Positions 23,790 to 33,739 of a DNA stretch of 64,000 nucleotides are shown here, piece by piece. This stretch comes from Palaemon carinicauda (lineage: Eukaryota; Arthropoda; Malacostraca; Decapoda; Palaemonidae), in assembly GCF_036898095.1 (NCBI RefSeq), contig NC_090746.1, positions 55,091,352 through 55,155,351 on the forward strand. Direction: 5' to 3'. The translations under genes and the position numbers were made by a program. Position 1 is the stretch's first letter. Every line of letters starts with the position of its first letter. The notes beneath the pieces were generated by a model. The model was not told where the DNA came from. It made no database searches and saw only the letters and a list, made by a program, of their open reading frames with translations.

Positions 23790-24162
23790 TACTCTAGGAG
23801 TTTTATTCCAGCTGTTACATAGTTGTGGAATGATCTTCCTAATCGGGTAGTTGAATCAGTAGAACTTCAAAAGTTCAAAGTTGGAGCAAATGCTTTTTTG
23901 TTGACCAGGCGGACATGAGTCTTTTTATAGTTTATTTATGACATATCTATTTTTGATGTTGTTAATAGTTTATATATGACATGTCTATTTTGACGTTGTT
24001 ACTTTTTTTAGAATGATTTATTGTTAATTTGTTCTCTTCATTTATTTATTTCCTTATTTCCTTTCCTCACTAGGCTATTTTTCCCTGTTGGAGCCCCTGG
24101 GCTTATAGCATCTTGCTTTTCCAACTAGGGTTGTAGCTTGGATAGTAATAATAATAATAATA
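23790..24162 (+). mobile_element. 5'-truncated non-LTR retrotransposon 3' end
   Basis: This interrupts the right terminal repeat of DIRS C between TTTGTATAGT and AAAATACAAATTATC. The translated start fits a known non-LTR C-terminus (LWNDLPNRVVE-like, then VELQKFKVGANAFLLTRR and a stop). It continues with a 3' UTR containing GTTGGAGCCCCTGGGC and ends in an (AAT)n tail (24146-24160). The same 3' UTR appears in reverse at about 56310. Confidence 0.82.
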
Positions 24163-24194
24163 GGTAAAATACAAATTATCTACGAATTTGTCAT

Positions 24195-24473
24195 TTTTCT
24201 CTTTATGTTCTACTATTGAAACTACTATAATTGATTAAAAAAATTTGCAAGGCACTGAAGTTCGAGACACAGGTCTGTAGTTGCCAGGTTCTTCTTTTGG
24301 CCCCTTCTTATAGATTGGGGGAACTTTGCCTAGTTTCCAGCTTTGTGGTGCCTTTCTTTCGTTGGCTGTCTTTGGAACATTTTGTAAAAATGTGGGGTTA
24401 TCTCTTCTTCTGGTTCTATAATCTCTCTTGGATGAATATCATCTAGACCTGGTGCCTTACTGAGTCATTTTAT
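24195..24473 (-). pseudogene. minus-strand non-LTR RT, upstream piece
   Basis: The minus strand reads KAPGLDDIHPREI, then EEEITPHFYKMFQ, then LGKVPPIYKKGPKEE and PGNYRPV in mixed frames. These are the conserved N-terminal RT blocks that precede the piece at 15054-15694. DIRS C separates the two pieces and DIRS D starts within this piece at 24474. No further upstream RT sequence is seen beyond DIRS D at 31621. Confidence 0.78.
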
Positions 24474-24771
24474 TTGTTTTGTAACCGAAATACAAACCAC
24501 GTTATTTACATAGGGTATTACTTTCGGCGTAGCTGAATGACGAGTCATTAGATTTTTAACGAGGGTTAACTACCCCCGCGTTAGTTAGCAAGGGGGTAGG
24601 GGAGGGGTAGCTAGCTACCCCTCCCCCCCACACACCGGTGAACTGATTCACTTCACTCTTGGCTCGGGTGATGATCAGACGTGTCTATCTCGCCCTCGCA
24701 TTTTTGACAGCCTTAATTTGTTTGCTTTTTCTTACAGCTTGCGTGCTTGAAGTTGGCCTCTCTCTCTCTAT

Positions 24772-27700
24772 CATGCGGAAGTGCCCTGGACTACCTGACC
24801 TCCCTTGTGGGACGTTCATGTCGGCGGTCGAGACGGACCCTCACACCTTGTGTCCGTACTGCAGAGGTCAATGGTGTGATAGGGAGAAAACTTGTAGGGA
24901 GTGGTCTACCTCCCAGTGGGAGAGGTTTTCCCGGCGACGTAAGAAGTGCAGGCGTGACCTTTCTCCTTCAAGGGCTTCCTTGAAGAAGGAAGGTTCCAAG
25001 GACTCTTCTTCCGTTGCCCGAACCTCCTCCGAAGCTCCCACTCGATCGGTCTCTCATGAGAGGCCGTCGAGTGGTAGCGTAGGCCATTCTTTTGTTGCCC
25101 AACCTCGGGGTTCGGGAGAGGGCATTGCCTCCCGTAGCGAGGCAGCTCCCCCTCCTCCTCCGGGGGAGGATATTAATATTGTTGATGACTCTGTTTCTAA
25201 CAATGATCTTTTACAGCTTTGGGCTTCCTTGGGGCTTAAGGGCTCGCCCTCCAGGGAAGCCCTGTTTGACCTGATCCAGTTGGGTGCAGCTGTCAAACAG
25301 TCGCCGGTAATAGCAGAGGTAGATCCTCTGTCTATTGTCGACGTTGTTGTGGCAGAGGCTTCCAACGGGTCGGGTCAAACCCCTGCTGTTGTTGGGGATG
25401 TTGCTGAAGGCTCAGTTCCCCCCTCCGAACATCCTTCGAGGGAGGAGCTGAGTCCAACGGTCACTCCTGCGGGTGATTCTCTCCCTCGGGGGAGTTCACT
25501 GACAGAGATTCCTCTTCGGAGAACCGACGATGGTGTTGCTGTTCCTCGAGGTCATCTTCGCCGTAAGGCTAGTACTCCTCTTTGCCATAGAGGCCTTCCT
25601 TCTCCTTACAAGAGAGTTAGGAGGCGCCTCTTCGGTTCTTCGCCTTCGACGTCCCCCGCAGAGGATCCTCTTCAACGAGAGCAGACCGTTGCAGCTGCAT
25701 CGCTAGACCTCTCAGCAGATCGTTCGCGATCTCCGACGCCTGCCAGACCTTCTAGTCTTCCATCTCCGTTCCCGGACGCAGATGCGCAGTGGGCACCAAC
25801 ACACCCCGTTATCCAACGGGCACCGGTCCCTTCGGGCAAAAGGGCTTATCTCACAATGAGAGTAAGTCCCTCAAGTGCCAGGTTTTACCTGCGCGCCCAC
25901 GATCTCTTCGCTCTCCTGCTGTGGACCAGACTTCTTCTGAATCAACGCGCCAGCGATCTCCTGTGGTTGAGTCTCACCGTAGATCTCCTGCTCGCCAGCG
26001 CTCACTTGCGCGTCAGCGCTCTCCTTAACTTCAGAGACCTCCTGTGCGCCAGCGCTCTCCAGCTCGCCAGCGCACATCTGCGCGCCCTGTTCCTGCTGCG
26101 CGCCAACGTTCTTCTGAGCGCCCACGATCGCCTGCTTGTCAGCGCACAACTGCGCACCCTGTTCCTGATGCGCGCCAACGTTCTCCCGCGCACCCACGAT
26201 CTCCGGATCTGGGCGCAGGCAAGGAGATTATTCCTTCACCTGCTCGCCCACTCGCCAGCCATCGCGCGCACTCACCTGTGCGAACTTCAAGAGCTGAACG
26301 TGTCTCTGCGCGCCCGCGCACCCACGAGAAGTCTCCTGTGCTCGCCCACGAGCGTTTGCCTTTGCGCCCAACCTCACCATCTGGTCCTGCGCCCCAGCTA
26401 ATATCTCCTGACCGCGCAACTGCGCGCCAACGATCTCCTGCGCGCCAGCGATCTCCTACGCGCCCGCATGATTCTTCGCCTGCGCGCAAGCGCTCTCCAA
26501 CGCACCATCGCGCCCACACTTCAGATCGCCATAGGTCTCCTACGCGCCCACGTGTTAACTTGCCTGTTCGCCCTACGTGCCATCGCTCGCCAACGCGCCA
26601 TCGTTCTCCCAGCCGCCAGCGCTTGCCCTCACAACCACGCGCACCCTCACCTGCGCGCCCACGCGCACTTTCGCCTGCGCGCCCACTCGAACGCGCGCCC
26701 TCTCGCCCACGCGCACCCGCCCGCCAACGTTCGCCCGCGCGCGAACCCGCGATTTTACCATCGCGCGCGATCTCGACCGCGATTCCCGCAGCGCGCCCAA
26801 CCTTGCGAGTCTTCTGGGGCGCGTACTTCCAGATCATCATCTTCACGATCTCCACCCCGTAAGCGCAGAGCAGCGCACATGCAGGAGCAGGAAGAATCTT
26901 CAGAGAGGTCTAGGCAACACTCTTCTTCTTTTCAGGCAGGCCCCGTGGTGTCTACTCCTAAGGATCAACCGATCCCCTTCCCTCCAGCGGGAGTCGCTGA
27001 CACTGCATCTGTCAGCCGTCAGCCTTGGTTCGGGTCCCTGATCAAAGCGGTCGTTCAGGCTATGAAGCTGGCCCTCGCTGATCTGGGACTAAAACCAACG
27101 GCAGCCTCGTCCCCGCTGAAGAGAAGGAGAGGAGTAGACTTCGTGGTGACTTCTCCTAGGGTTAAGCTTGCTCCGAAGAAGTCCTTCAGGAAGGCCCCTT
27201 CCCCCTCTCAGACGTTTTCTCCTTCCCCTGTGGACGAAGCCTTTCCGTCCTCAGGAGAGTGCAGCGAGGTAAGACATTCTCCCACGGCACCAATGGGAGG
27301 AACCCCGCCTCGAGTAAGAGAACCGTCTCGCGTGGGGGCGGAGAGGAGCCCCCAGACTTCTTTGCTTGAGTCCTGTATCCCTCCTAGGAGGGAACCCAAG
27401 GACTCAAAGACCGTACCAAAGTCTCCATCCCGGATTCGACCCGAGCCAGCAAGACCCCAGGAGATCGTCCACGTGTCCCCCCAAGTAGAGCTACTGGGGA
27501 CAGGAGACCTTGCTGCCAGTCCACAAGGAGGAGAGTAGCATGAGTCGGAGCATGCCTCCTGGCAGGTCCAGAGTCTAATGAGGCAACTCAACAGGTTCAA
27601 GGACCCCGAGACCGCCCCCCGCAAAGGAAAGGATACGGTCCTGGACCAAGTCTACGGCACCCAGAAACCCCCAAAGGCCAGCGCGGCTCTGCCCTGGTCC

Positions 27701-28525
27701 CAGGGGGTGAAGAGTGCCAGAGACAAGGTTGAGGGCCAGCTCTCCGAACTCGCCTCCTCCAGCCGTTCCTCTGCCGGTAACAAACTCCTCCCACCTCCTC
27801 GTATGCAACAGAGGAGGTACTTCGAGATCATGGGGGAGTCTTGTTTAGCTCTTCCCCTCCACCACTCTGTGGAAGAGCTTTCCAGGGGAATTTCTCTTGA
27901 GAAACTCTCCGCTCGGCAGGTGACATTCTTGGCTACAGAGATCCTGAGCCAGGAGAAGGTCGCAAAGTGTGCCATGCAGGCCACTTAGTGACTGGATATC
28001 TGGCTGTGGTCTCTGGGCATCCTGTTGTGATCCGAGGACTTGTCCAAGGAGAGCATCAGGAAGGCCATGGAGACTTTCCTCCTCTCGGGCACGCGCACCA
28101 TCGAGTTCTTGGCTCACCAAGTTTCGAACTTGTGGGCAAACTCGATCTTAAAGCGTCGTGATGCGGTGACCGAGAGGTTCCACTCGAGAGTCCCAGCCGT
28201 GGATGTCTGCAAGCTCAGACACTCCATCCTTGGAGAGAGCCTGTTTGAGCCCAAGGATGTGGAACGGACAGCTGAGAGGTGGAGGAAGTCGAATCACGAT
28301 TCTTTCCTCCAAAGGGCCCTTACATCCAGGCCCTACAAGCCTCCAGCTCCTCAACAACAACAACAACAGCAGCAGCCTCATCAGTCTAGGAAATCGAAAC
28401 CGGCTCCGGCAGCAAAGGCAAAGGTGTTCAAACAGCAGCCCTTTCCTGTCAAAGACAAGAAGGGCGGAAAGTCCTCCATGGGAGGCAGAAATCCTAGGGG
28501 GAGCGGCCGAGGCCGCAAACGCTAG
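24772..28525 (+). pseudogene. DIRS D ORF1 (gag-like), nearly complete
   Basis: ORF1 probably starts at the ATG at 24772. The N-terminus has a Cys/His cluster (CPGLPDLPCGTFM, DPHTLCPYCRGQWC) shared with the relic at 34033 and, in part, with element E. An acidic/Ser/Pro region follows. A long arginine-serine domain with many RQRSP and RPRSP units spans about 25900-26760, ending SSSRSPPRKRRAA. The C-terminal part (from about 27000) holds QPWFGSLIKAVVQAMK, DQVYGTQKP, a polyglutamine run near 28346-28375 and a basic RGSGRGRKR end. It is damaged by frameshifts near 25840 and 26810 and by stops near 26026, 27536 and 27986. It is presumed to be a nucleic-acid-binding structural protein. Confidence 0.75.
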
Positions 28526-28540
28526 GATTGGCAATCCCCC

Positions 28541-30809
28541 TGCATGTCCACCAGTGGGGGGATGTCTGCAAAGTTGCGCGTACAGGTGGCAGCAACTCGG
28601 GGCCGATTCCTGGACGACTGCAAAGTTGAGCGTACAGGTAGCAGCAACTCGGGGCCGATTCCTGGATGATCTCTGTGATCAGCCAAGGATATCGCGTCCC
28701 GTTCATAACATCTCTACCTCCCCTGACAGCGAATCCAGTGTCGTTGAGCGCTTATGCCATGGGAACCTCCAACCCAATGTGGTTATGTCCCTCCTCCCTG
28801 GCATGTCTGGTTTCCAACAGTTGCCTCAGGATGAGTTCTCTCCAGTGGCGACTCGGGGCGCGGGGGAGTCAGGGTCACGACTCCCCGGACGCCGAGAACC
28901 CTAGGGGACTTCCGGAACAGACGGACCCCCCGGGGTGGGAAGCGGACGAGGATCTACAATAGGGAGTGGACCTTCTCGTCCTTCCCCTATACTTGATGCT
29001 GTTTTCGGACGCGTCAAAGAAAAGGGGGGGGGGGCACGTCCTGAACCACGGGACCTCAGGCCGGTAGTCAGAACCAGGAAGTACCTTCTCTAGACCTACT
29101 AGAGATGAAAACCGTGTTTCTGGCACTTCAGTAGCTCCACCTTGCCTGGCGGACTACTCTAGTTGTGAGGATCAACAAAACCACGGTGATGGCTTACTTG
29201 CCTAGACAAGGAGGTACTTTTCAGTACAGCCTTTCCATCCTGCGGTAGAGATACCGGGATGGTTCGAGTTCCCCTCGATCTCCTTAGCAGCTCGCTTGAT
29301 TCCAGGCAAGGAATGGGCTCGCCGACAGTCTGAGCAGTGCGACACGGACACCACATTCCGAGTGGTCTTTGGATCCTCAAGTAGCCTACAAAGCCTGTCT
29401 CGGTGGGGCTCCCTCTGTGGACCGGCTCGCTACAGCACTGAGCTGCAAGCTCCCGCTGTACTGCTCCCCGGTCCTGGACCCCAAGGCCCTCTGGTAGGAT
29501 GCCTTCCAGCAACGGTGGGACAACATCGATGTGTTTGCCTTCCCCCGTTCTGGCGGATGAGGAGAGTACTCTACAAGACCAGAGTATCGGTCAGTCTCTC
29601 AATGACCTCCCTAGCTCCGCTAGGGCCTCTCGCAGGTGGCTCACCAGTCCCTCTGTAACTCCTTACGGAGCCTCCGAGGGAACCCCCCCACGTCACCGGT
29701 TACTCACACAGCCACATGCCATCATCCTCCGCAAAGCCGTAGCTTGCTCCAACTTCCCGCCGGGAGACTATCCAGCATCTCCTCAAAGAGAGAGGTTTTT
29801 CGCTGCAAGTTGCGAAAAGGAGGACTGGACACCTGCGCAAATCTTCCGCAGTAGTCTCCCAGGCGAAGGGGCAAGTTACCGTGGTTGATGTCGTGGAAAG
29901 GTTATCCCTCCACACGATGCCGCTTCCAGCAATAGCGGAGCTCCTCGTGGGATTGCGGGATGGAATGTGCCTTTCAGTTTCGGCTGTGAAAGGCTATCCC
30001 TCAGCCTTAGGTCTTGCCTCCAGGCTCTAGGGATACACATTTCTCCCTCGCTGGAGCTCTTCCCTCTCATGCGAAGCCTTGTCCTCTCCTGCCCTCAGTC
30101 GAAGGTGAGACCTCCTCCTTGGGACGTGGTTCGGGTCCTCAAGTCTCTAAAGAGACCCTCTGACGTACCACTACGTAAGGCCCCAGATCACCACCTTACT
30201 GGGTAGACAGTGTTCCTGCTAGCCTTATCTTCAGCCAAGCAAGTCACATGGTCTCTCATATGACTTTGCCCATTCAGGGGGATATGGGGAGGCAACATTC
30301 AGGTTTGTCCCTGAGGTTTGTTGTCAAGACTCAGAACCTGAGAGTGCCGGACCCGCTGTTCGACTCTTTCCAGGTTTCAAGTCTCCGTCCTGTAGCAGAT
30401 GACCCAGATCATCTTCTACCTTGCCGGTAGGGAGTATGAGGTGGCGTCTTTAGAGAACGGCTGCAGTTTGTCCCCAGGCTCAAGCCTCGTTCGTGGACCC
30501 TGGGAAATGAAGAGAAGGGTCTCCAGGAATACCATCTCGGCCCGGTTTCGCAGGGTGTTACACCCGGCCTTGAATCCTGACCCTTCTCCGTCGCATCGCC
30601 CTAGAGCCCATGATGTCAGGGGCGTAGCTACGTCCCTGCCCTTCATGGAGCATCATTCAGTGACGCAGGTCCTACAAGCGGGGATGTTGAAGCATCAGAC
30701 CATCTTCTCAGCCCCTTACCTGCAAGACATGACCCACAGGAGGCTCGATATGTTTCTATCGGCCCTGTGGTGGCTTCACAACAGCTGGTCTAAACCTCAG
30801 GCTCTTTGA
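28541..30809 (+). pseudogene. DIRS D pol remnant lacking the RT core
   Basis: The RT N-terminal block is recognisable (LGADSW, GYRVPF near 28655-28695), preceded by a ~59-bp tandem duplication (about 28560-28670). It passes directly into the RT connection region (SLACLVSNSCLR near 28797-28830), so motif A and the YLDD box are gone. RNase H follows (LMLFSDASKKRGG near 28990). The YR is at about 29990-30809 with RAHDVRGVATSL (H-x2-R near 30605-30620), then HSVTQVLQAG and LSALWWLHNSW. Several frameshifts are present. Confidence 0.75.
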
Positions 30810-31272
30810 TGGACAAGTAGCAGAAGGTTGAGGGCATTGTTACCTGGTGTTAGTCTGCATGAATGAAAAGATCTGTCTGGCCCTTATTCTTTTCTTCATC
30901 CTCTCCTCCCATGGAGAAAGCAGCATCCTGGGTTCTCTGCACAGCTGACCTCAAACCACTGCAGGTAGACCGTGCTTCCTTGTGTTCCTAGTATTAGGTA
31001 TAATACTGTCATGTCCCCATACCCTAACGCGGTGGTATCGGGAGAATCCTAGCCTGGGTTTCCTTCTGAGGAACTCTGGGGCAACTGCCTAGGACAAGTC
31101 ACTTTTCACCTTCGCACACACCTTACGTAGGCCGCGGCAGTTTCACAACCGCCAGCGAGGAGTAGGGATTCCCTATTGTGCGAGTACTTGATCGCTCGAA
31201 TATAGAATCCCCGGGCAAGCCAAAGCCAGTATGGCCGGGACTTACCACCCTTCCTAAGGGTTAAGTCACCCC

Positions 31273-31620
31273 ATGTAAATAGCGTGGTTTGTATTTCAGT
31301 TACGGAACAAATGACAAATTCGTAGATAATTTGTATTTTTCCTAACTATACAAACCTTAGCTATTTACACATATTTGCCCGCCAGCCCTGTCCCCCAAGA
31401 TAAGTCCTACCTCTAAGTAAAGTGAACCTTTCACCGGTGTGTGTGAGGGGGAGGGGTAGCAGGCTACCCCTCCCTACCTCCCGCTAACTAGCGGAAGGGT
31501 AGTAAACCCTCGTTAAAATTCTAATGGCTCGTCAATCAGCTACGCCGAAGTAATTACCCCATGTAAATAGCTAAGGTTTGTATAGTTAGGAAAAATACAA
31601 ATTATCTACGAATTTGTCAT
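31273..31620 (+). repeat. DIRS D internal complementary region and right terminal repeat
   Basis: The junction motif CGGAACAAATGACAAATTCG lies near 31303-31322. From about 31410 the inverted copy of the left terminus runs to the element end at 31620. Confidence 0.85.
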
Positions 31621-32449
31621 TTTACTACTACTGTACAGTATACAACTTCCTAAGTCTGAATGACGCATGACTTCTGGAAGTGCATCGTCTAATAAGACCA
31701 AGAGCAAAGTTTCACCTGTGCATTTCTTGATGAGTGCTTCTTGAGACCCAGCTGCCGTCTACGTTTAGCCTTTTAATTTATTTTCTCTTTCCTAACATTC
31801 TCATCAGCTCATTAATAAACTTAATAAAGAAGGGAAAGAATTGAAATCTGACTAAGAAACTTTCTAGATCTTATGGTAAAAAAATTTTGATGTGAGGCAA
31901 AGGCAGTGAGAAAGAATAAGTATATGGAAACTCAAATTAATAGTAAGTAATCAAGAAGCATATTCAGTAGTGCATAAGACCCTAAGACTAATTTTTTTCG
32001 ACCAGTAACTGTTAATTGTGATTCAAATGAAATTGTACTTGTCAAGGGAAAACATAATTCAAAAGGGAATGTTAATGTTTATGTCCTTTTTTATAGTAAT
32101 CCCTCCTTAATTAAAAATGTTATATGGAACTTTCTTGTGCTAGCTATTACAGTATTTAATAAATTATTGTCAGCAAGGTAAAATAAATAATATACTGTAC
32201 CCTTGAAAGGTAAGAAATAGCTATCATCTAATAAATAAAAAATAATGTACGCATACAGATTTCAGGGGTAGTTTGCATACTGTTTTTGTGCTAGTAAATA
32301 TTTTTTATAACAAAAGATGTTCATTATTTCAAGATAGTTACTCAATTAGAATTTTTTTTTGTATTTTAGGCTATCCTTCATGCTGTTGGTGCCATGATAC
32401 AGGTTTTATGGGGGGAAGCTAGTAATTGCTGCCTCAGGTGTGTTAAGCA
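31621..32449. other. AT-rich upstream region of the TM2D1 gene
   Basis: There is no open reading frame of note. A pyrimidine-rich stretch ending in AG at about 32370 could be a splice acceptor for an exon carrying the 5' UTR and start codon, so a further untranslated exon may lie upstream. Confidence 0.5.
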
Positions 32450-33223
32450 ATGGGAAGTCTGTTAAGAGCACCTCTTCAGAATGGAGTGCTGTCATTTGGT
32501 TGGCACCTCCTAACAACACTGACAGTAATGGGTCTTCTCTTGGCCTTGGGAGTAGGAGCAGATTACTCTACAAACTGTTCTTCATTGTTACCTGGCCAAT
32601 ATCTTTGCACTGACCTTAATATTGATCCTGACACTCAGCAACCTCGTGACTGCAGTAAAGAAGGTCTTGCTTCAGTAGTCTGCACCACTGCTCCGGGTAT
32701 AATTTGTACAGAAACTAATAACAACACGTTCAAAAAACAAATCCCTTGCAAGTAAGTATAATGTGTGTTATTTCTATTTGTATCCTTAATTTTAAATTAG
32801 TTTCAATGAGCATTTTATGAATTTTTTAATAAAGTACAGTACAGTGTTATCACATTTACAGTAAATGGCATAATTGAATGACATTAATTTATTTATCATT
32901 TTACCCACAGGTATACAAACGGATACTCTTATGAGACTGCATTACTTTTGTCAGTTTTTCTTGGAATGTTTGGTGTTGACCGGATTTACCTCGGGTATTA
33001 TGCTATCGGTCTAGCGAAGTTCTGTACCTTGGGATTTTTGTTTCTTGGACAGCTCATTGACATCATTCTTATTGCAACACAAACTGTGGGACCTGCTGAT
33101 GGTTCTTATTATGTCATAAGTTACTTTGGTGCCGGTATTGAGGTCATTCATATGGATAATATGACTTTCCGTAAACCCCAGGATGACTGGGAGGTTTCGG
33201 GCAATGCATTAAAAGATTTATGA
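32450..33223 (+). CDS. TM2D1: TM2 domain-containing protein 1 homologue (two coding exons)
   Basis: The coding exons are 32450-32751 and 32911-33223, giving about 204 residues. The intron starts GTAAGT at 32752 and ends TTTACCCACAG at 32910; it splits a Lys codon. The ATG at 32450 has an in-frame TAA six bases upstream. The N-terminus holds a hydrophobic signal-type segment (residues ~18-38). Next comes a Cys-rich extracellular part (NCSSLLPGQYLC, DCSKEGLASVVC, GIICTE). After the splice is a TM2 domain of two membrane helices joined by GVDRIYLGYYAIGLAKF, the DR(F/I)-type loop of the family. The C-terminus keeps IVGPSDGS-like TVGPADGSYYV and NMTFRKPQ. TM2D proteins are membrane proteins tied in flies to Notch signalling. 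The pattern fits TM2D1/biscotti better than TM2D2 or TM2D3. It is the only intact host gene in the window. Confidence 0.93.
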
Positions 33224-33739
33224 ATTTTTCCATTAAAAATAATACCAAGAACTTCAGTATGATATATCGATTTATGTTAAATGTTATGGCATTGTCAGTT
33301 AGTAACTTAAAAAAAAATTTTCTACCATATAGTTTTATATATCAAACTGTTCTGTAAGGCAATGTACAGCACACTTTGGAATGAAGAAAATTTCCTGTTT
33401 AAACTGTTGGGAAGTCATGTTTTAAAATATGTGTACAGTAATGGAATTCCAGTAGAATTCTCCAAGCAACCAGCTGGTTGTGTATTCAGTCTGTGATACA
33501 GAAGGACATTTGATGCAATTTATTCACTCCACTCTTAATTACATATAAATGTAATATTGCTTTGTATTAAATGCTCTGAATTAGCATTTTGCATCTCATT
33601 TTAACCTCATTTGAAAAATTGTTACTATATTTCAGTGAATCTCGAGCAGGATTTTGAAAAGGTAGAAGTTACACTAACCAAATTTTCATTTTGAGACATG
33701 TACAGCAATGTGAAGAACATAGAAATCCACTTTGTTCAC
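33224..33739 (+). other. TM2D1 3' UTR and downstream AT-rich DNA
   Basis: AT-rich and without ORFs. AATAAA-like words are weak (ATTAAA near 33228 and 33567), so the polyadenylation site is not fixed. Confidence 0.5.

Larger units (their letters stand above)
24474..31620 (+). mobile_element. DIRS-type element, copy D
   Basis: This is the best-preserved A/C-family copy, about 7.15 kb. The left terminus is TTTGTTTTGTAACCG near 24474, the internal complementary region is at about 31273-31370 (CGGAACAAATGACAAATTCG), and the right terminus is ACGAATTTGTCAT at 31620. ORF1 is almost continuous, but the RT core is deleted near 28740-28760. RNase H and YR are present but broken. The left flank is the minus-strand non-LTR element. 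The right flank is unique-looking DNA upstream of the TM2D1 gene. Confidence 0.88.

Noticed and set aside
24659..26401. 580-codon open frame read as one protein
   Set aside because: It starts in the leader upstream of the likely ATG at 24772, and after about 25840 it follows the wrong register of the SR-coding repeats. Only the part from 24772 to about 25840 is the ORF1 frame.
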